64,000 bases of DNA, from positions 1-64,000 of the forward strand of contig NZ_JAMPTM010000001.1 in NCBI RefSeq assembly GCF_025403375.1, read 5' to 3'. Shown here piece by piece: positions 58,855 to 64,000 of this stretch (the first letter of the stretch is position 1; each line of letters opens with the position of its first letter). This DNA comes from Frankia gtarii (GTDB lineage Bacteria; Actinomycetota; Actinomycetes; Frankiales; Frankiaceae). A program made the translations under genes and the position numbers. The notes beneath the pieces are model-generated. The model made no database searches. It saw only the letters and a list, made by a program, of their open reading frames with translations, and was not told where the DNA came from.

Positions 58855-58891
58855 GGTCGGTCTCCTTCCGTCAGTCGTTCTGTCCGCGGCG

Positions 58892-59803
58892 TCAGAACCG
58901 CATCCCGGGCGCCCGGGTCTCGAACAGGTCCTGGTTGATCAGCGAGCCGAGGGTGGTGGCGTCCCATCGCTTGCCGTCCGCCGAGATCGTCCGGTGCTCC
59001 TTCCATCCCCGCATCCAGATGATGCGATCGCCGATGGACCGGATGACCTGACCGGTGACGTGGTCGGCCTCGTCGCTGGCGAGCCAGGCCACCAGCGGCG
59101 AGCTGTTCGCCGGGTCCATCTCGCGCCACTCGTCCTCCGGGACCTCGTCGGGCTCGAACGAGTCCGGCATGCCCGGGATCGAGGCGGTGATCCGGGTGAG
59201 ACCCGACGGGCCCACCGCGTTCACCGTCACGCCGGTGCGATGCAGCTCGAGGGCGACGGTCTGGGTGATGGCGACGATCGCGGCCTTGGCCGCGGCGTAG
59301 CTCGACTGGCCGAAGTTGCCGCCCAGACCCGCGCCGGAGGTGGTGTTGATGATCCGGCCGTTGACCGGCCGGCCGGCCTTCGCCTCCGCGCGCCAGTGCC
59401 GCGCGGCGTGGTGGCAGGTCGACCAGGTGCCCATCACATGGACCCGGATCACCGCCTCGAAGTCCTCCGGCGGCATGTTCCAGATGACGGCGTCCCGAAC
59501 GATCCCGGCGTTGTTGACGAGGATGTCGAGCCGCCCATAGGCGTCGAGCGCGCGCTGGACCAGCGCACCGGCCTGCTCGAAGTCGCTGACGTCGGAGTAG
59601 TCCGCCGCTGCCGTGCCGCCGCGCTTGTCGATCAGGGCCACGGTCTCGTCCGCCGCCCGGCCCTGTCCCTCGCCCCGCAACGAGCCCCCGAGATCGTTGA
59701 CCACGACCTTGGCGCCGTGACGGGCGAACTCCAGCGCGTGACCACGGCCGATGCCGTGGCCCGCCCCCGTGATGACCGCGACCTTGCCGTCGAGCAGTCC
59801 CAT
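58892..59803 (-). CDS. SDR, hydroxyacyl-CoA dehydrogenase (MFE-2/HSD17B4-like)
   Basis: 303 residues from ATG 59803 behind AGGAGAGGCC. NAD motif VAVITGAGHGIGRGHALEFARHGAKVVVNDLGGS, NNAG in LVNNAGIVRDAVIWNM, active site SSYAAAKAAIVAIT. The GHGIGRGHA...VVNDLGG pattern is typical of (3R)-hydroxyacyl-CoA dehydrogenase domains of MFE-2 proteins. It ends with a C-terminal extension (KRWDATTLGSLINQDLFETRAPG). Second gene of the operon, after the CoA-transferase; it should oxidise the hydroxyacyl-CoA made by a hydratase. Confidence 0.92.
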   Translation of the reverse strand: MGLLDGKVAVITGAGHGIGRGHALEFARHGAKVVVNDLGGSLRGEGQGRAADETVALIDKRGGTAAADYSDVSDFEQAGALVQRALDAYGRLDILVNNAGIVRDAVIWNMPPEDFEAVIRVHVMGTWSTCHHAARHWRAEAKAGRPVNGRIINTTSGAGLGGNFGQSSYAAAKAAIVAITQTVALELHRTGVTVNAVGPSGLTRITASIPGMPDSFEPDEVPEDEWREMDPANSSPLVAWLASDEADHVTGQVIRSIGDRIIWMRGWKEHRTISADGKRWDATTLGSLINQDLFETRAPGMRF

Positions 59804-59890
59804 GGCCTCTCCTGTCCTGTCAGGTCGATGTGTAGCCGGACCCCGGTCCCGGTACGCCGGTGCTTGCTCCCGCGCCTGGTCGGCCCGCCT

Positions 59891-59932
59891 CTCCGGTCAG
59901 CCCAGTGCTCCGGTCAGCCCAGTGCTCCGGTG
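59891..59932. repeat. 17-bp tandem repeat over CoA-transferase stop codon
   Basis: CTCCGGTCAGCCCAGTG occurs at 59891 and 59908, with the start of a third copy at 59925. The second copy contains the complement of the in-frame TGA (59914-59916). Confidence 0.92.
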
Positions 59933-61146
59933 GCGCGCAGCTGCGCCAGGCGCTCGGGTCCATAGCCGAGCAGATCCCGCAGGACCTCCTCGGTGTGCTC
60001 CCCCGCGGTCGGCGCGTGCCGCGTGACCGCGGGAACGGCTCCGTTGAGGTGCACCGGGAAAGGAAGCTGGTCCGCACCCAGCTCCGCTGCCGGCAGCCAG
60101 GGCAGACGCTCGACGAACTGCGGGTCGGTCGCGATGGTCTCCGGGGTGTTCACCGGCGACAGCGCGGTGTCGACCTCCCCGCCGAAGCGCACCCACTGCG
60201 CGGTGGTGCGGCTCTTGAAGATCTCCCGCAGCTCGGACCGCAGCTCGAGATCCCCCCGGGCGTGGTCGGCGTACTCGGCACCTGGCCGGGCCTCGAAAAG
60301 ATCGAGGCGGCCGATGCCCGCGCAGAAGTTGCGCCAGAACCGCCGCTCCGACGCCATGAACAGGATGTGGCCGTCCGCGGTCGCGTAGGTCTGATAGCGG
60401 ACTGCGTCCCGCATCCCGCCGGTGCCCGCAGCGCGCCGTTCGTACCCGTCGGCGGGGTTTCCGGTGACCTCGTCCGCCGGCCGCTCGTACGCGCGGTAGG
60501 TCTCGATACGCATCCAGTCCATGGCCGCCGCCGCGTCGGACTGGCCGACCTCCAGGTGCGCGCCCCGCCCGGTCTCCCGCGCCGCCAACACCGCCGCCAG
60601 CAGCGCCAACGCCCCGTACAGCGGACCGGCATGGATGCCGATCGAGGCGTGGTCGGGCACCGAGGCGAACCCGTTGTCGTCCTCCTCCGGACGAACGACC
60701 CCGGCCCACATGTCGTACGCCACGCCGTGGCTGGGAAGATCGCGATAGGGCCCGCTCGCCCCGTAGCCCGAGAGCGAACACAGCACGATCTTCGGATTCA
60801 GGGCGGTCAGTGCCTCGTAGCCCAGGCCACGGCGTTCCAGGGCGCCCGGCCTCATCGCCTCCACCACCGCGTCCGCGGACGCGACCAGCTCACGAAAGAC
60901 GCTCGCGCCCTGTTCCGTGCGCAGATCGAGTACCACGCTGCGCTTGCCGCGCCCGATGTGCAGGTGCAACAGCGAGACGCCCGCCACGAAGGGCCACGAC
61001 ATCCGGCGGACGTAGTCCCCACCAGGCGGTTCGACCTTGATGACATCGGCGCCGAGGTCGGCCAGGTGAGTGGTCAGCGCACCGGGCCCGAGCATCGAGA
61101 CGTCGATCACCCGAACGCCCGCGAGCGGAGCGGCAGCGGCGGTCAT
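59914..61146 (-). CDS. Family III (CaiB/BaiF) CoA-transferase
   Basis: 410 residues from ATG 61146, with AGGTGA five bases before; ATG 61152 and GTG 61155 are in-frame alternatives. N-terminus LAGVRVIDVSMLGPGALTTHLADLGADVIKVEPPGGDYVR and LDLRTEQGASVFRELVASADAVVEAMRPGALERRGLGYEAL are those of CaiB-type enzymes. At the catalytic carboxylate the sequence is AHLEVGQSDAA, with Glu in place of the more usual Asp; such variants are common in actinobacteria. Ends TAGEHTEEVLRDLLGYGPERLAQLRATGAL. First gene of the operon to the crotonase at 57309, so it activates the operon's acid. Confidence 0.93.
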   Translation of the reverse strand: MTAAAAPLAGVRVIDVSMLGPGALTTHLADLGADVIKVEPPGGDYVRRMSWPFVAGVSLLHLHIGRGKRSVVLDLRTEQGASVFRELVASADAVVEAMRPGALERRGLGYEALTALNPKIVLCSLSGYGASGPYRDLPSHGVAYDMWAGVVRPEEDDNGFASVPDHASIGIHAGPLYGALALLAAVLAARETGRGAHLEVGQSDAAAAMDWMRIETYRAYERPADEVTGNPADGYERRAAGTGGMRDAVRYQTYATADGHILFMASERRFWRNFCAGIGRLDLFEARPGAEYADHARGDLELRSELREIFKSRTTAQWVRFGGEVDTALSPVNTPETIATDPQFVERLPWLPAAELGADQLPFPVHLNGAVPAVTRHAPTAGEHTEEVLRDLLGYGPERLAQLRATGALG

Positions 61147-61185
61147 CCCCATCACCTATTTTCGATCACGGCAGCATTTTTGGAT

Positions 61186-61205
61186 ATTATATATAATTTA
61201 CAATC
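61186..61205. promoter_or_regulatory. AT-rich palindrome before the CoA-transferase operon
   Basis: ATTATATATAAT (61186-61197) is a perfect palindrome, followed by TTACAATCC. It lies 40 bases before the CoA-transferase start. Confidence 0.55.
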
Positions 61206-61258
61206 CAGGTATGAGATTCGCGATCCAGCCGGCGGCGGATCGTCGCCGGACGGGGTCA

Positions 61259-61302
61259 CGCCGGGCGCCGGGCACGCGAGCACTCGCCCGGCGCGCCCGG
61301 CG
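61259..61302. terminator. GC-rich hairpin after the second Liv transporter
   Basis: CGCCGGGCGCCGGGC and GCCCGGCGCGCCCGGCG pair imperfectly around a 12-base loop just downstream of the transporter stop (61310) on the minus strand. Confidence 0.6.
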
Positions 61303-61309
61303 CCCAGGC

Positions 61310-64000
61310 TCATGACCTGGAATCCACCACCGCCGCGGATGATCCCGCGATCTGGACGTCGGCGGGCTCGCCGGATGAGGCCGCGATATCGGTGGTGTCC
61401 GCGCTCGCGGCACTCCCGGAATCGGCCACGCTCGGCGCGCCGTCGACCGTCCCGGCCGCAGCAGCCCCGGCCGCAGCAGCCCCGGCGGAAACTGCAGCAT
61501 CCGCCGCCGAGTCGATGCCGAGATAAGCCGCGGCGAGCGTGTCCGCGTCGACCTCGGAGGCGGGTCCGGTCCATCTGACGTGGCCGACGGTCAGGAAGGC
61601 GACGCGGTCGGCCAGAGCCAGCGCGTCGCGCGCCTTCTCCTCGGCGATCAGCAGGGCGGTCCCCCGCTCGTGTAGTTCGTTCAGGGCACCGAAGATCTTC
61701 TCGATGATCAGGGGTGCCAGCCCGAGGGAGGGTTCGTCGGCGACCAGCAGGTCGGGCGGCCGCACGAGGGCCGGCGCCAGCACAAGCATCTGCTGTTCGC
61801 CGCCGGACAGGGCGCCGGCGAGCTGCTTGCGGCGCTCCCCGAGGATCGGGAAGGCGGCGTAGGCGCCGTCGCGCTCGTCGGCGTCCGGCAGCCACAGGCT
61901 GAGGTTCTCCTCGATCGAGAGGTCCGGGAAGATGCCCCGGCCCTCCGGCGCGAGATAGACCCCACCGCGGCTTCGCCGGTGGGCGGGAGTTCTCGCGACC
62001 TCCTGTCCGACGATCCGCACACTGCCCGCCGACACCGGCAGCAGCCCGCCGACGACCGAGCACAGGGTGGACTTGCCAGCGCCGTTGCTGCCGAGCAGGG
62101 CGACCACTTCGCCCTTGCGCACGGTCAGGTCGATGCCGTGCAGAACCTCGAGCTGACCGTAGGCCGCCCGTACGCCGGTCAGCCTCAACGCGGCCGGCTG
62201 GTCGGCAGCCTCCTCCGGGCTCGGGCCCGTCCCAGCCGGGGCGGCGGGCCGGTCCTTCGCGACGGCAACGGCACCCCCGACGGCGCCGATCGCCGCCGGC
62301 TCGGATGCGCTGGACCCGGCAGACGCAGCGGACCCGGCAGACGCAGCGGCGGACACGTGTGCGGCCGACTTCGCCTCCCGACGCTCCCGACGCTGCCAAC
62401 GCTGCTGCGAGATCAGCGACAGCAGCCCGTCCGGGTTGCGCGCCAGGTTGACCGCGCCGAGCCCGAACAGCAACTGCATGAAGTACGTGGTCCCCGGGAC
62501 GTCGTTGAGGACCTGCGGCATCAGCGCGGAGAGCATCCCGGCCACGACGGCGCCGGCGGGGCGACGGACACTGATCGTGACGGTCGTCGCGAGCCAGACC
62601 ATGCCGAGCAGCACGTCGAAGTCGGTGTTGGTCACCCGACCGCGGCTCGCCCCGAGCATCACGCCCCCGAACCCGGCGATGCCGGCGGAGACGACGAACA
62701 CCATCAGTTTCATCCGCCCGGCCGCGATACCGCTGGTCATGGCGCCGGTCTCGGTCGAGCGGACGGCCAGGATCGCCCGGCCGGTGCTGGAGTTGCGCAG
62801 CGCGTGCACCAGCGCGATGGCGAGCCCGACCAGGACGAGCAGCAGCACGACCATCCAGCGCGGGTTGGCGGTGTCGAGCGGACCGAGGGACGGCGCCGGG
62901 ATGGCCCACCCGGACGATCCGTTGGAGATGTCCGAGATCTGGAAGATCAGGTTCTGGCCAATGTAGGCGAGCGCCAGGGTGGACAGCGCCAGCGGAAGGC
63001 CCCCGAGCCGGCGGGTCGGCAGCGCGACGATGAAGCCGACCAGCGCCGACACCACCGTGCCGGCCAGCAGGGCCGGGAAGAACGGCACGCCGTGGGAGAT
63101 CAGGATGCCGGCGGTGAAGGCGCCGGAGAGCACGAAGGCGGCCTGGGCCAGGCTCACCATCCCGCCGATGCCCGTCACCACAGTGAACGAGATCAGGATG
63201 ATCGCGGTGGCGAGGCCCTGAGCCAGCAGTCCGGCATAGAAGTCGGTGGCGCCCCAGGCGGTGTAGGCAAGAAGCCCGACGGTCAGCAGACCCCACAGCA
63301 CGCGCCGGTGCCACTGCGGCACTCCCGCCGCGTAGTCCCGGGGCGGCTTCTCCTCCAGCGTGGTGCCGGCGCGTCGTCCCCGGTCCGCCCCGAAGTAGAT
63401 GAGCAGGATGAATAGGATGATGAAGGGCACGGCGGTGGGAAAGCCGACGATGTCGATCGTGACGTAGCCGGCGATGAGGTTCTGGACGACGCCGAGGGCG
63501 AGACCCCCGCCCATCGCGATCGGGATGGAGGCCATCCGGCCGAGGATCACGGCGGGGATGGAGATGAACAGCAGCGTGTTGTACGTCAGCGAGGTCAGGC
63601 CGAACATCGGCGCGAGCAGCACGCCGACGAGCGCCGCCAGCGTGCAGGACAGCACCCAGGAGACGGCCGAGGCCCGGTCGGGATTGACGCCGCGCAGCGC
63701 GGCCAGGCTCGGACGGCTCACCGACGCCCGCATCTCCAGACCGATCCGGGAGTGCCGAACCACGAACCACAGCAGCAGGGCCGAGAAGATCGCGGCACCC
63801 AGCATCGCAAGCTGATCGGTGTCGATGATCAGGCCGTTGCCGAGGTTGAAGTTGCTCTTCGGGCTGGGGGCGAGGCCCGGGATGCGGAAGACGTCCTCGA
63901 TCTTCGGTAAGGTGAGGTCGGTGTTCGACCGCAGCATCTCCGTGATCCACAAGCAGAGCGCCGGCAGTGCGATGAGCAGGCCGAGCGCGGCCACCATCCG
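61310..64000 (-). CDS. Second fused LivH-LivM-LivF transporter, N-terminus beyond window
   Basis: At least 896 residues; the frame is open to the right edge, and by comparison with the copy at 35611 about 90 residues of LivH are missing. LivH part: VGLEMRASVSRPSLAALRGVN-like segment and NTLLFISIPAVILGRMASIP. LivM part: VVTGIGGMVSLAQAAFVLSGAFTAGI and RSTETGAMTSGIAAGRMKLMVF. LivF part: GSNGAGKSTLCSVVGGLLP, LSGGEQQMLVLAPALV and LLVADEPSLGLAPLI. Unlike the first copy it has a Ser/Ala/Gly-rich linker with an 18-bp duplication before LivF and a 60-residue Ala/Ser/Asp tail. Promoter and any livG lie outside the window. Confidence 0.92.
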   Translation of the reverse strand, partial: RMVAALGLLIALPALCLWITEMLRSNTDLTLPKIEDVFRIPGLAPSPKSNFNLGNGLIIDTDQLAMLGAAIFSALLLWFVVRHSRIGLEMRASVSRPSLAALRGVNPDRASAVSWVLSCTLAALVGVLLAPMFGLTSLTYNTLLFISIPAVILGRMASIPIAMGGGLALGVVQNLIAGYVTIDIVGFPTAVPFIILFILLIYFGADRGRRAGTTLEEKPPRDYAAGVPQWHRRVLWGLLTVGLLAYTAWGATDFYAGLLAQGLATAIILISFTVVTGIGGMVSLAQAAFVLSGAFTAGILISHGVPFFPALLAGTVVSALVGFIVALPTRRLGGLPLALSTLALAYIGQNLIFQISDISNGSSGWAIPAPSLGPLDTANPRWMVVLLLVLVGLAIALVHALRNSSTGRAILAVRSTETGAMTSGIAAGRMKLMVFVVSAGIAGFGGVMLGASRGRVTNTDFDVLLGMVWLATTVTISVRRPAGAVVAGMLSALMPQVLNDVPGTTYFMQLLFGLGAVNLARNPDGLLSLISQQRWQRRERREAKSAAHVSAAASAGSAASAGSSASEPAAIGAVGGAVAVAKDRPAAPAGTGPSPEEAADQPAALRLTGVRAAYGQLEVLHGIDLTVRKGEVVALLGSNGAGKSTLCSVVGGLLPVSAGSVRIVGQEVARTPAHRRSRGGVYLAPEGRGIFPDLSIEENLSLWLPDADERDGAYAAFPILGERRKQLAGALSGGEQQMLVLAPALVRPPDLLVADEPSLGLAPLIIEKIFGALNELHERGTALLIAEEKARDALALADRVAFLTVGHVRWTGPASEVDADTLAAAYLGIDSAADAAVSAGAAAAGAAAAGTVDGAPSVADSGSAASADTTDIAASSGEPADVQIAGSSAAVVDSRS
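61451..61480. repeat. 15-bp tandem duplication in the Liv transporter tail
   Basis: CCCGGCCGCAGCAGC is present twice in a row, adding five residues to the Ala-rich C-terminal tail without a frameshift. Confidence 0.8.
62312..62347. repeat. 18-bp tandem duplication in the LivM-LivF linker
   Basis: GGACCCGGCAGACGCAGC occurs at 62312 and is repeated exactly at 62330, six residues in frame. Confidence 0.85.

Noticed and set aside
61152-63950. 932-codon leftward frame over the Liv fusion
   Set aside because: Same strand but shifted frame relative to the transporter; no domain, and the real frame has all Walker motifs.
1-64000. CRISPR arrays, tRNA, rRNA, transposases, attachment sites
   Set aside because: I looked for spaced repeats, cloverleaf-like sequences and DDE/recombinase motifs and saw none; the repeats found are directly tandem and short.

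Overview
This window looks like a chromosomal catabolic region of a very GC-rich filamentous actinomycete. A Frankia/Parafrankia-type organism is my best guess, from the GC-saturated third positions, GTG starts, Shine-Dalgarno (SD) sites of the GGAGG type and the families present. This is inference, because no rRNA or other taxonomic marker is present. I see no tRNA, rRNA, CRISPR array, transposase or phage gene.

Almost every gene belongs to CoA-linked degradation of a carboxylic or terpenoid/steroid-like substrate. There are five AMP-forming acyl-CoA ligases, one fused NDP-forming acyl-CoA synthetase, two family III CoA-transferases, five acyl-CoA dehydrogenases, six crotonases, three hot-dog (MaoC-type) dehydratases and a thiolase-like protein. 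Two DUF35 partners, four SDRs (one of the mycofactocin-coupled type), an aldehyde dehydrogenase, a P450, a [3Fe-4S] ferredoxin, two LLM flavin enzymes and two amidohydrolase-2 proteins complete the set. Uptake is represented by three lipoprotein binding proteins of branched-chain amino-acid type and two giant fused LivH-LivM-LivF transporters.

Layout: (1) 5349 down to 1, SDR-ALDH-DUF35-amidohydrolase-CoA-transferase, with tetR and a binding protein upstream (5.5-7.6 kb). (2) 8.4-13 kb, GntR, crotonase, acyl-CoA dehydrogenase and a degenerate TPP-enzyme-like protein followed by a FadD3-like ligase. (3) 21.7 down to 14.9 kb, hot-dog dehydratase, crotonase, acyl-CoA dehydrogenase, two sibling crotonases, ligase. 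(4) 22-27.3 kb, an acyl-CoA dehydrogenase pair, crotonase, NDP-forming synthetase. (5) 31.7 down to 27.5 kb, P450, SDR, amidohydrolase, GntR. (6) 35 down to 31.9 kb, binding protein, GntR/UTRA, SnoaL, cupin; divergent to it a livG relic, the fused Liv transporter, LLM, unknown, LLM and ligase (35.4-43 kb). (7) 43-47.4 kb, thiolase/MaoC/DUF35/MaoC around a divergent promoter, then a ligase. (8) 47.5-50.6 kb, small peptide, GntR, amidohydrolase relic, binding protein, ferredoxin. (9) 54.8 down to 50.8 kb, acyl-CoA dehydrogenase, SDR, kinase-like APH, GntR/UTRA, with a divergent ligase and a NIPSNAP-like protein. (10) 61.1 down to 57.3 kb, CoA-transferase, SDR, cysteine-hydrolase-like protein, crotonase; then the second fused Liv transporter, cut by the window edge.

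Three things run across the whole region. First, about fourteen AT-rich, often palindromic elements stand out from the GC-rich background at operon promoters, alongside three paralogous FCD-GntR regulators with the same recognition helix; this looks like one dispersed regulon. Second, a separate set of TTGTCTAGACAA-type sites fits the two GntR/UTRA regulators. Third, perfect 15-20 bp tandem duplications recur at gene junctions (often over stop codons) and, in multiples of three, inside genes. Several genes also seem to begin at non-standard codons (AUC, AUA) behind ideal ribosome binding sites.
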